Below, one piece after another: positions 1-11,661 of a stretch of 33,377 bases of DNA. The stretch is from assembly GCA_009103225.1 (NCBI GenBank), contig RHPI01003330.1, positions 35,522 through 68,898 of the forward strand, given 5' to 3'. The DNA is from Chlorokybus atmophyticus (lineage: Eukaryota; Streptophyta; Chlorokybophyceae; Chlorokybales; Chlorokybaceae). Position numbers and translations under genes: made by a program. Every line of letters begins with the position of its first letter. Position 1 is the stretch's first letter. The notes under the pieces were generated by a model that saw only the letters and a program-made list of their open reading frames with translations, was not told the DNA's origin and made no database searches.

Positions 1-220
1 GGGAGTCAACAGTCAGAAAGATGCTGAATATCTCCAGGCAGTTCAGATTTGACAGGCAACTGGAATGCTACTGATTTCACAAGGAACTGCACATGGTTCT
101 TCCAAACTCTACACAAGGCAACATATCTACAAAACTGCACCAAGAAATCCATCACCATCATAGACAACCAGCAGCAGCGACCTCGGAATCCCCGAAATGG
201 TGAGGGCCACGATACTCGTC

Positions 221-2692
221 TCAATGAAAATTCTGCCGAGATGATGTTTCCTGTACAGCAATGCGAATTGAATGCACACAACCACGTGTATGCTGGTGGT
301 TGAGGAGCTCAACACTGGCCTCAACGTTCTCGGACGCGGCCTTCTTGGGCTGCGGCTTTTTGTGCAGGGCATTTGACACTGCTTGGATTGTGTTGGGTGT
401 CGTGCGGCAGCATCCGCCTACCAGCTTTGCTCCAGCAGCCATCCACTGCGGCACGAGTGAAGCAAAGCCCACGTCGTCGACAAATGTTCCGGGCTGCAAG
501 CAAGCAATAAACGTCAATGGCCGTATGTGCCATACACGTGCTGACCAATTTGTTGCCACCAATGAGCTTGGAGTATGATACTTATTGCAATTGTGCAAAA
601 AAGGATGCGCAACAACAAGATCACATACCAACCATGTCTTGTTTATCTCATCCCAGCCTTCACCCTTGTTTGGATAGACAACAAAAGGCTTGTCCGTGAC
701 CTGAATACAACCAACACAACTTTCAGCTTCAATGCTTGATGACAACCTCAACAAGCCTTGCTAACGCAAACAACCATCATGAGGGCCATAATTAACCATA
801 CCGCTCTTGAGAGCTGCAGCAAAGGCACAATGTAGAATGGCGCTGTGCAGTTGATGCCGATAGCCACCACTTGAGGGCAGGCAGTGACTGCGGCGACCGC
901 CTCCGCAATATGCTCACCGCTACAGGCGTGGCTGCCATCCTTGCCAGAGAACGATATCCAGGCAAAGGCCGAAGGAAACTCTTCTTGAAGCAACCTCACA
1001 ATGGCCTACCACACAAAGCATAGGTATGAGGGTAAGTGAGAAACGGGCGCAAAATCCAGCTCACCAGCCTTCTAGTCTTAGCATGCAACACTGTGATACT
1101 TGCGACAGCATATGGAATCTGTTACCTGTGCTTCAATCACGCACGGGACTGTCTCAAAGGCCAGAATATCTGCTTGCGAACTGGCCAGAACAGCCAAACG
1201 TGGCCTGTGGAAGTTCATCAACTCTTCAACCGACACACCATAGTTGCCCCTGCCATGAAACCAACGTTGATGATCGCCTTTTTGTATGTTATCTGAGTAT
1301 GAGTGCCAAGACAAACCTGTACTCCGATCCATCTGCAAGATAGGCTCCATAGCTTCCAATTGAAGCGGCCACAAGGGGATACGCTCGCCCAGTGAGATTG
1401 CCTTTGGCTTGGAGTTGCGACCAAAACTGATTGCGAGCTGCGCATGCCATCTCAACGCTTCTCAATAGCACCTATCATTACAGTGTCAAACTAAAACCAA
1501 GGTTGCACTAATTCTGCTGAGAATGGGAACAGGGGGGAGGGGGATGCGGAGGCGGGAAAGGTAGGGGGGGAGAGGGGGAGGGGGAGGGGGCTTAACTATG
1601 CAGGTGAAACACAAACAATCGCAACTTTTGCATTACACAAGACCCAGTACTGTTACTGTGAGTCAATGTCACTTTGCTTGTACAACTCTGTGGCAAAGGG
1701 CATACCTGCCTGGACTGGTCTGCATCAAGTCCCCTGCGTTGGCTGAAGCCTTGTGTCGTGGCCTATATCGAAGCAAAGAAGTCAGATGCACTGCAGTCCA
1801 TGCATTTGTGGAGAGCTGACAGTGTAGATCACAATCAGTAACAGACGCAGTGTGCTCGCACCTGGTATGAGCAGGTGATGGCCACGTCAGCCCCTGCTGC
1901 GAAGTAGTCGTAGTGCACCTGAAAAGCCATGACGCCGCTCAGCACTGCAGTGTCACAAAAGTACACCCAACGACGACGAGAGATAACACATTGCATCCGG
2001 TTTGCATGTGCCGTAGTGCCGGCCCTGTACAATTTGTTCCAGGCAGCTCCGAGAGCAATGCACAATACTTCTGCTAGGTGGCGCTGTGCAAGCTCGCAGG
2101 GCAACTCAAGAGACACAACAGAACAATGGACCGATGCCAAATGCATGCATGCAACCGTTTCGACAGTCGCAGCGTGACAACGAGTTCCAGTACCAACCTG
2201 CTGGACAAGCTCCGGCCTGTCCAGCAAGCAGGAGGCGCTCCATAGCGGGTTGTTGAGGTCAGCTCCCCTGGCCTCCAGCTCGGTGGCCAGGCCACCGTCG
2301 AGTGCAGCAACCCCTCCTGGTGACTGCGAGAGCAGCCGCTCAATGGGATTGACTGTCAACTGCTCCTCAGGGCCAGCGGGCGCTTCCCTAGTTTCTTCCA
2401 TGCCGCCTTCAACTGCCGCCTTTACACAATTCAGTCTGCGGGTGGCGCTTCTGTGCATGCGCCTGCTGCTGAAAACCGTTTGCACAAGCTGGCTGCTTTC
2501 GTCTGCTCGTATACAGCAGCTTGAGCTTACTATCCTTGTCGCTCTGGCGCTGCTGCTGCTGCTGCTTGCCACTGCACTAAGCGACAAATGCGCCTTGTAA
2601 CCTCCTGCCGAGCAATTGAGCTCAACCTGCAACTTGCGCTGAACACAACCAGCTGCAACTACAACCACAGGCGCGTATACCAAGCTGGGCAT
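221..2692 (-). CDS. HMT: Homocysteine S-methyltransferase, 8 exons
   Basis: Transfers a methyl group from S-methylmethionine (or AdoMet) to homocysteine to make methionine. Exon model (minus): 2692-2198, 1918-1862, 1762-1706, 1471-1317, 1249-1126, 1005-802, 700-629, 493-221; about 478 aa. Seen: a DGGLATELEARGADLNNPLWS block in exon 1, AGADVAITCSYQ in exon 2, LVAASIGSYGAYLADGSEY in exon 4, GINC (Cys near 349) in exon 6, VVYPNKGEGWD in exon 7 and GGCCRTTP (Cys 416-417) in exon 8. These give the three zinc-ligand cysteines of the family, in order. All junctions are GT-AG and keep frame. The start is uncertain: ATG at 2692 adds an S/A/R-rich leader that could be a transit peptide, while ATGs at 2458 or 2401 give a cytosolic-type length (400 or 381 aa). 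The last ~35 residues after the conserved core are not family-like. Confidence 0.9.
1532..1590 (+). repeat. G-rich tract inside an HMT intron
   Basis: The 234-bp intron between HMT exons 3 and 4 holds many runs of 4-7 G separated by 1-9 bases on the plus strand. On the transcribed strand it reads as a C-rich polypyrimidine tract upstream of the exon 4 acceptor. At least four close G runs make it able to form a G-quadruplex in principle. Confidence 0.7.
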
Positions 2693-3249
2693 AGCATCCG
2701 CCTCAATTAGGCAAAGCCTGCACCACACAAATGCCCGTTTCCGTCCCCGCCAATGCCACCGCCCACCCCGCCGCCGACACTGCAGCCGACGTGGCATACA
2801 CCTTTCGCTCCCGATTCCCGCGCCACTCACAGGCGAACGTCGATTGTTAAGTAACTACCAGCTACCGTACACTGAGGCCTGCACTGTGCTTAGCTACCGT
2901 TAAAAAAGCTAACCATTACGTTACGCCTCTGACATGTCACACTGGCATGCCAAAACGGGGCAAAAACGTGGAAAGGTCGCGGCGTCGACGGGATCAGTGA
3001 CCTCAGAACGGACGCTCAGTGGTCGTTACACGCAAATCTGTGATCCAAACATCAAGAAAACCAGTGATCCGCCTTCGAATGTGGATCACTGAACACTTAT
3101 CCATTGTCAGATGTTCAGTGACTGTGGATCACTGAGCACCTACTACGGGATCAGCTTGTCCAGCGGCGGCGGCATTGGTGTTGTCGGTGGCGGAGGCGGC
3201 TGCATCAACAGGTTCAGCATCAGCCGTTGGGAGTGAGAAGCGCCAAGGC
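2693..3249. promoter_or_regulatory. Head-to-head intergenic region with GATCACTG repeats
   Basis: This 557-bp stretch lies between the start codons of the divergent HMT and DHQ dehydratase/shikimate dehydrogenase genes and should hold both promoters. From 2990 to 3140 the word GGATCACTGA, or its complement TCAGTGATCC, recurs: direct near-copies GTGGATCACTGARCAC at 3081 and 3123 (42 bp apart), a reverse-strand copy near 3062, and looser versions near 2990 and 3114. No TATA box is evident. Confidence 0.45.
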
Positions 3250-6200
3250 ATGCCGGTGTGTTTGGCTGCCGGCTGCTCTGCCGCCAGCGCGTCCGTTGTC
3301 AGACGCAGTGTGGGTGTTGTTGCGGATGTTGCTGCGGGTGTGAGGACAAAGGATGGGCGGCCTGGGCGGCGGCATGCAGTCAATGCTGTCAAACTATCGT
3401 GTAGGATAGTCCGGGGACGACGTGCAGGGAGCGAGCTTCGGGTGGCCAGGTGTCAGCTATCTTCTGCTGAGGTTGCTTCGACAGCTTCGCAACAGCATAC
3501 TGCCGAGCCTTCCAGAAGTATGAAGGGGTCTGCGTCATGCTTGCTGTGTGCACCTATTGTGGCCGCCACTGTGCCAGCGTTAACTGCGGCTGTTGCGGAG
3601 GCAGCGGCAGCTGGCGCACAGATTGTGGAGCTCAGGCAGGTGCTCATTGCTACCTTGCATACATGCATGCATGCATATATCACAGCACTTGCTCTCGAAC
3701 CAACGGCCTTTGATGCCAAGAAGTAGTGCATTTGCGACTTGACAGCACACACATAACACATCACGCTGTCGTGCGATCGCTGCTGCATGACAGTACTATT
3801 GCATGACGGTGTGGATAGCAATGTAAGGCATGAGCAGCTCTATATTGCTCACCAAACATATTTGTGCCGCACATCATGTTTGTTTTTGTAATCTACTTTA
3901 TGTCTCAAGCAGCATGCAACAATGCCCAATACTGTGTGCAGGATTGACTTCTTGCCCGTTGGTGGATTTGAAGTTGCAGAGCTTCTTGCTGCAGCAGCGA
4001 GCCACAACCTTCCTGCAATCATCACGTACCGACCAGAATGGGAAGGTGGCCAGTACAGTGGGGATGAAGAACACCGCTTAGACACATTGCGGCAAGCCAT
4101 CAAGCTGGGCGCAGACTACGTTGACATTGAGCTCAAGGTGGGTCCCGTTGGTTATGGCAAGCCAGTTCAATGTCGCATGCAGTGAATGATGGTGGTTGCG
4201 TTTCTGTTCACAGCCTCGCACTTATCTTTTGCACATAGCAACGTCACTAGCATTTCATAATGGAGTGCATGCACTGTACTCTGTTACGATGTGCATGAGC
4301 ATGACGCCTGTCGCAAGCAGGTTGCAAAGGAGTTCATGAGCGACTTCCGCAATGCGAAGCATAAGACGAAGTTCATAGTCTCACATCACAACTACACTGG
4401 CGTACCAAGTGATGCAGAGCTGCTTCAGCTTGTGCAAGACATGATTGATGCTGGCTGCGACATTGCAAAGGTTGTCGGCACAGCACAGGATGTCACTGAC
4501 AATGATCGTATCCTACGGCTGTTAATGACTGCCAAGGTACCCTTAGCCAATGCGTGGTACTGGGGTGGCATGTAATGTGCTAAACTTGTGGCTAACAGGC
4601 GCATTGCTAGGTTCCTATGATAGCTTTAGCTATGGGGCCCAAGGGGCAGATCAGCAGGCTGCTTGCCCCCAAGTATGGTGCTTATCTCACGTTTGGAGCA
4701 TTGTCTGCCGGCCAAGAGTCTGCACCTGGGCAAACGACAATACAAGAGTTGGTGAACGTGTACAAACTGGGTCGCCACAAGGCAAACACAAAGGTCTTTG
4801 GTCTGATAGGTATGCTCCTGTCATCCTGCAGCCATGCTGGATGGTGAACGTAGAGTTGCGTCCAGTTGTGGTGTTAATTCATATACCTCCTGCTCGGCAG
4901 GCAACCCAGTATCGCACAGCCGAGGACCCCAGCTTCATAATGCTGCATTTGCCCATGTTGGCGTAGAAGCTGTGTACGTGCCTTTTCTGGTAGACTCTAT
5001 TGAAAGGTTTCTGGCCACTTTCACAAGCAGCGACTTTGCGGGCTTCAGGTAAGAGTACATGCTTCGCGAGAAGCTTGGTACTAGGCTCGCTTCATCACTC
5101 TTTGCTTGCTGGACAGTGTGACGATACCTCACAAAGAAGCAGCCATGAGGTGTTGTGACGAAGTTGATCCTGTTGCCAAGGTCACAGTTTGCCCTGATGT
5201 TTTGGTTGTTTCATCATTTTGCCAATCGCTGGCTGACTGGAACTGTAGGCGGTTATTGTTTCACATCGCATTGCTGGACAGCACGGACGACTTTGAGTTT
5301 GACATCACTTGCTACAGGCAATCGGTGCGGTAAACACTTTGGTCCGCAAAGCAGATGGCACACTTTTCGGGTACAACACGGATTATTCCGCTGCCATCAG
5401 CGCTATTGAGGACGGCTTGCGAAGCAGGGACCTAGTGTAAGTGCATGCATGCGCTTGAGGCATGCTATGTGAGGTTTGCGTTGCACACTGCTTTGCAATT
5501 GCTGCAGCACATCACACGATATGCTGGTAGGGGGTCGGCACAAGGGTCCCCACTTCAAGACAAGGTGGTGGTCGTTGTTGGTGCTGGCGGAGCAGGACGC
5601 GCTGTTGCTTTTGGAGCAGCGCAGAAAGGGGCACGAGTACTGATAGCAAATAGAAGAGCAGGTATGCCACTGGTTGACAGTAGCTGAAGGGTGTCATTTC
5701 TTTGGCAGCTTTGCAGTGCAACTGTTTGCACCAAACGTCTTTTCGTCCCCGTACCACTCTCACGTTGCAAGCGCAGCAATCTACAATGGCAGTTCCAAGT
5801 CATGCCAGGGTCAGCTGCACACATACAAGCGACGCGCTTTGATTTTGCCACACCACAATCTGCTTATGCGATTTAAATGATTGCATAAGCAGGTTGTATA
5901 TCTCTACTCGCATCGAACAGACTGTCTGTTGGCTTGGCGCCTTATCAGATTGGGCCCTGACAACTGAATCTCGAGTCACCTGTCTACCTTCCAATATTTA
6001 ATAGGGAATGTTCAGGTGTTTGCAATGTGCACGGCTGATTGCATGCTGTGCATCAGAGCGCGCAGAAGAGTTAGCTCAAGCAGTTGGTTGTGAAAGCATT
6101 CCATGGACGAAGTTGACAGAGGGCGCCCAGGGTGACGTCCTTGCCAACACGACGTCACTTGGAATGCATCCAAATGAAGACCAGACGCCCGTTCCACAGG

Positions 6201-6639
6201 TGCATTAGCCATTGCAGCAGCACAGCACTTGCGTGCGGGAGTATGCATTATCACAAAGCATGCAGTTGCACACCAGTAGTGCTGTGCTGTAACATTGCTG
6301 TGGTCGCAGAACGCTTTGCGTGGTTACTCGATTGTGTTTGACGCCGTGTACAACCCTCTGGAAACACGCCTGCTCAGAGAGGCAAAGGCTTGCGGTGCAG
6401 TGGCTGTTAGTGGAGTAGAAATGTTTGTTGGCCAAGCGGCAGATCAGTTCCAACTGTTTACTGGCAAGCCAGGTACGGCTGCCTTGTGTGCACGCATATG
6501 GCAGGGCTCATGTGTTTGCAGTGTTGGTATTCTTCCTGCCCGTACATATGCTTGGGCGATGTTTAGCCTTTTTAGTAACTTCCCTTCGGTTACAGCACCG
6601 CGGGAGCTCATGAAGCAGACAGTCGTTGACAGCCTTTGA
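3250..6639 (+). CDS. DHD-SDH: Bifunctional 3-dehydroquinate dehydratase / shikimate dehydrogenase, 11 exons
   Basis: Catalyses steps 3 and 4 of the shikimate pathway, normally in the plastid. Exons: 3250-3635, 3942-4137, 4321-4536, 4611-4809, 4901-5048, 5117-5180, 5318-5436, 5531-5661, 6057-6199, 6310-6472, 6596-6639; 602 aa. Residues 1 to ~90 are R/S/A/V-rich, like a transit peptide. The type I dehydratase domain (about 95-325) has [24 protein letters not shown] with the catalytic His at 217, and DIAKVVG with the Schiff-base Lys at 244. The shikimate dehydrogenase domain (about 328-602) has [20 protein letters not shown] (Lys 388), GYNTD (Asp 425), the NADP-binding GAGGAGRA (460-467) and SGVEM. 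All catalytic residues are present, so the enzyme should work. ATG 3250 is the first in frame after a stop at 3133. The first intron appears to begin GC, not GT. Confidence 0.93.
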
Positions 6640-8404
6640 GCCTCGCATGCTACTGCAAGCAGTTTTTTGACGTCCAGCAGAGCATCAGCTCTCCCGTCAC
6701 GCAAATCATCTGACGCTGCAACAGGTCATCACGCTGAAGCAGATTGCATCACCATAAACGCCACCTGTTACTGTGCAAACGAGTGGCAACGCCGCAATCT
6801 GCGGGCACATAGGCAAAGAACTTGCTAAGACTCTAGGGTGCAAGAGAGTCAAGCAGCACAGCAGACAGTTCAGCAAAGCAGTGATGTGCTGGGCCCTTTA
6901 GCTCAGCTCGGTGGCAGCAACAAACAAAAGGTAGTGTTTCAGGCTCACCTACACGCAGGCGCCACAGTGATAATGGCGCATGTGCAGGTGATCATCGTTT
7001 GCAGCATGCATAGGCAAAGACTGTGGCATGCATGCATGACTGATGGGGTAGGGCAGTAGGGTTTGTGATAGTGAGGTAGGTAGCTAGTGCCTAGCCCAGT
7101 GATCGTGTTCGAGGTGAGCTGGATGTGAGTGCATGCTGTCGGTGTTGCATGTGTCGTGCATGGCATATCCCTTATTGCAGATTTTGTACACAGTGCATGT
7201 GTATTATCATTTAAAAAGTTGACTTGTGAAAGCGCGAATGTGGTGCTTGTGAAGGTTTGTGCAACAGCTTAGCTCGGCCAACGCACATTGTGTATTGGGA
7301 AATGTACAAATGTATAAAAGGTTGTATGCTAGATCAAGCGTATGCCCCGGCCCATATGGGCAAGTATGCCAATAACTCTGTGCATAGGCTTTTCAAATGT
7401 ACGCACGATGTGCAAAGCACAGCACAGCGCACCTCAGCAATCAGCAGTCACATCAGCATGGGCACTTGGATTGGAACACGGGCAACCAGTTAGTTATGTG
7501 CTCTAGCTAAGTGCTTGGTGTGAGCGGAGGGTGGGGGGCAAGGGCAGCAGAACAGGGCAGGGGCAAGTACGTTCAAGGGTACAAAAGCAAGCAGACCTGG
7601 AGGCACAGGGCCGAAGGTTGGGCTTGGTTGTATGGCGCAGTGGACAAGGTGAGCAGCACAGCAGCACAGGGCGAGGGGGAAGGGCGAGAGCGTGGGTGAG
7701 GGTGTTGTATATAAGGGGTATGGTACGGTGGCAGCATGCATGTGGACAATGTGCATGTAGAGAGTAGCTAGTTTCAGCAAATAGAGCACATAGCCTGGCG
7801 GTGGTGGTGTAAATATGTAAGTAATGGTGAATGCTCTAGTGCGTGCATGTGACTACTGCATGTGCAGCAATAGAGTGCGCACATACGTTAGCATGTATGA
7901 TGCAGCACCCTGCATGCAAGGGGTGTGGTTCATCACCATTGTGAGTGGGTATGCACATGGTAGTCATTGTACACAAGCATGACATTGCATATACACTATG
8001 CGTACACATGTGTTTCATCAAGGTGATCACACAACGCCGCTCGTTAAGTCACTTCATTTTCCTTGCCAACATACATTGACAGCAAGTTCGCTGCTCATAT
8101 GATACGTTTGAGGACATGGATTTTCCACAAAACAAGTTCACAGTCAAGTGCAAAAAATGGCAGTATACCACCATGCTGTACACAGTCTCACATATGCAAG
8201 TTCATGTGTTCAGTTCCACCCAATGCGCTAGCGGCCGCCAAATCAACTGTACAGTACGGCGTACGCACTCTACTCTGTTTTGTGCTAATTGTGCCGATGG
8301 CTAGTCCTCGGCGCCTGCAAGGGCAGCATGCGCAGCTTTCAAAGCTGGCACAAGCTGACAAAGAGGCCTGCCAGACCTCGGAGGGCGCAGCCCTCCCAAC
8401 ACCG
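6640..8404. other. Convergent intergenic region, no gene seen
   Basis: This 1.77-kb stretch lies between the 3' ends of the convergent DHD-SDH and mTERF genes. It is rich in TGCATG/CATGCA words (for example 7025-7036) and has a purine-rich G tract at 7527-7690. Reading frames are short and not protein-like. A TGTAA, the usual green-algal polyadenylation word, occurs near 7809, over 1.1 kb after the DHD-SDH stop and probably too far to serve it. Confidence 0.6.
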
Positions 8405-10771
8405 CTACCGCACGTTGTGTCGTGCTGCAAATTGCTGTGCAAAGTCGCACAGCAGCAGCTCCTGCCGAAAGCGCTCATACTCTCCAAGGCTGACGCCAGC
8501 TACCTTCTGTGCGAAGTCGCCATCATTGACGGCGAGGTGCTTCATGGGAAAGGCAGTGCCTCGGGGGGGCGACCTGTTTATTGCGAGCAAAAACTGATGT
8601 CGTGGCATGATGCGCTGTGCGAGGGAGAGGCTGAAGTAAGCTGGGTATTGGACCACAGTCCGCACAGTGCCATGCAGCTCCGATGTGAGGTAGTGAAACT
8701 TGGGCCGAAGAGCATTCTCCACTGACAACCCAAAGATCTGACCAAGCCTGCTGACTGTGAGCACGATGTCCTCTTCGTCCATGCCAATGCTTTGTAAAAA
8801 CTCCAGGCGTGGCTTCAGACCCTCCTCCACACTGTAGCGCAGCACTTGAGGGTGCTTTGTCACCATGCGCGCAATGCCATGGTGACTGATGCCAATGTCC
8901 GATAGAAACCCCACCGCTGTTTGCGTGGTATCCATGCTCTGTGTAAGAACCTGAGGGCTGCGAGCAACAACCTTCCCCACATCTCTGTGAGACACACCCA
9001 GGTGCTCAATCAGATACTGCACGCGTGGCTGTAAACTCTTCTCAATGGATAGCTCCAGCAAAACAGGCGCCCTGGAAATTGTTTTCCCAAGGTCTTCTTT
9101 GCTCACGCCTATGCTCAGCAGGTACTGAACATGAGGGGCCATGGTACGCTCTATACGGTACTCCAACACCTGAGAGTGCCAAGGATACTCGTCAGGCAAC
9201 TGCTTTTGTGCTTTGGACACATCATGAAATCAAGCACAGCTGTAACAGACATTAGCCTCACCTGTGGATGACGCACAATGATCTTTGGCAGATCTGCCTC
9301 AGGAACACCAACTGTCTGGGTAAGATAGTTCAGTCGTGACCTTGCCCGGGACACACTGCCTGCAAAGCACTCTATACGCTTGTCAGCCAGGCGCAAAAAT
9401 TCCTTTTCCGTCAAGCCAAGCGAGGCAAGGTATGCCACCATAGGCCTCCACCGGCGTTCCAGCGCACATTGCTCAACAAGAGTTTCAAACAGTGCGTCAT
9501 CGATGCTGACATTCTCCGCACCCATCAGCTTCCAGTCAACTGTAAGCTGCGCACAACCCCTGCGTAAGACAAGCATGATCGCAGGTATAGCCGCGTGCAA
9601 ACTGCTGCAGACATCTGTTGCTAAGCGGCTTACCCCCCATTTCTTGCAGGGGTCCTTGATGTCGCGGTCTTTGATATCATGTGGCTTTGCAGGCTTGCGC
9701 GATGAAGGAGGCGCTGGTGTTGGCTGCTTGGTGGATGACAAACTGAGCGCCGCATCTACATGTGGCTGCGAGGCAGGTGCCTGCTTCCGTGCTGGACAAG
9801 GAGGTGGTAGGCGCTTGGTCGCAGTGCGGTTGGAGCTCAGTGCAGGGGCGGCAGGTGCCTGCTTGCGAGTTGACACAGGGATTGCGTGCTTCTTGGCCGA
9901 CGCAGTCTTTGACAGCGAGGAGCCGAGGTCAAACTGCAGATCAACGGTGTGCTCGTGCGATGTGGAAGGAGCGGGCTGCTTCTTTGTGGAGGTGACATCC
10001 GACCCAAAATCAAACCGTGGATCAATGACCACCGACTGATGCTTGCGTGTGTAAGTAGGGACTGCTTGGTGCTTTGTTGGTGTTGCTCTAGGCTCAACGT
10101 CCAGGTGCGGGTCAATGACAGAGGTCTGCTGCTGACGCGATGCAGAACAAACTGCATGCTTGGAAGCAATTACATCAGAACCAAAATCAAACCGAGGATC
10201 ACCGCCGCGTGCATGTTGCCGTGATGTTGAGGGAACTGCTTGCTGCTCCTTGATTGGTAGTGAGCCACTCGTCCCCAAATCAAATTGTGCATCAAGATCA
10301 TGTGCCTGGTGCCACGACAGTCAACTACCTCGACGTAACTTATGCACATTGTCAAACGACGTAACGACAAATACTTCAGCACTGCATGTTGCACAAATTG
10401 CATGTCAAATTGCTGCAAACCTGGAAGAGGCCAATGCGCTGTTGCTGCAGGCGCTCGCGTGCGGATTCTAGTTGTTTGTATCGGGAAGGAGGCGGCGGCG
10501 GATTAGACGGGAGCTCCAAGACGCAAACGGGAACCCCCACAGGCGAACACCTACCTGTCCGCCGCTTGCTGCGACGGCAATTGGCCAAGCCCGCAAGCCC
10601 AAGCTGCTGCGGTTTACAGCCGAGTACCGACGACGCTGCGGTCGCAGCGTGCAGTTCCGTCATATCCCTCTCCAGACGAACATGTCCACAACCTTCCCCG
10701 ACCCCGATCGGCGTTGACGCCACCCCGAACACCGCCGCCGCCGCCGCCGCTTGGCACTGAAAAGCTGACAT
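8405..10771 (-). CDS. mTERF-family organelle nucleic-acid-binding protein, 4 exons
   Basis: mTERF proteins bind organellar DNA or RNA and act in transcription, splicing or ribosome assembly. Exon model (minus): 10771-10421, 10305-9634, 9546-9262, 9169-8405, all phase 0; 690 aa. The C-terminal half has about seven ~35-residue helical mTERF repeats with the signature proline and leucines, for example LGKTISRAPVLLELSIEKSL, VGKVVARSPQVLTQS, IARMVTKHPQVLRYSVEEGL and TVVQYPAYFSLSL. Exon 1 is Ala/Arg-rich and could target an organelle. Residues 122-245 carry five ~30-residue imperfect repeats built on DPRFDFGSD. The 87-bp intron 9547-9633 has good borders (GTAAGC...GCGCAG) but is a multiple of three and stop-free, so it might instead be coding. 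The second exon has no in-frame ATG before its family core, so the upstream exon is needed. Confidence 0.85.
9880..10293 (-). repeat. Five imperfect ~30-residue coding repeats in the mTERF gene
   Basis: Inside exon 2 of the mTERF gene the protein repeats a unit starting D-x-x-F-D-x-G (residues 122, 153, 182, 212, 239; spacings 31, 29, 30, 27). The unit continues with a Lys/Thr/Ser/Pro-rich linker ending near STRK or TRKH. The third copy is degenerate (DPHLDVEP). At DNA level the units are about 90 bp and diverged, so they are old. The linkers look disordered and basic. Confidence 0.7.
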
Positions 10772-11660
<889 letters not shown>

Positions 11661-11661
11661 N
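11661..11661. other. Unresolved base / probable assembly join
   Basis: A single N sits exactly at the end of the TC array. A collapsed array or a join of unknown size is the likely cause, so linkage of the genes left and right of this point is not proven by this sequence. Confidence 0.8.
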
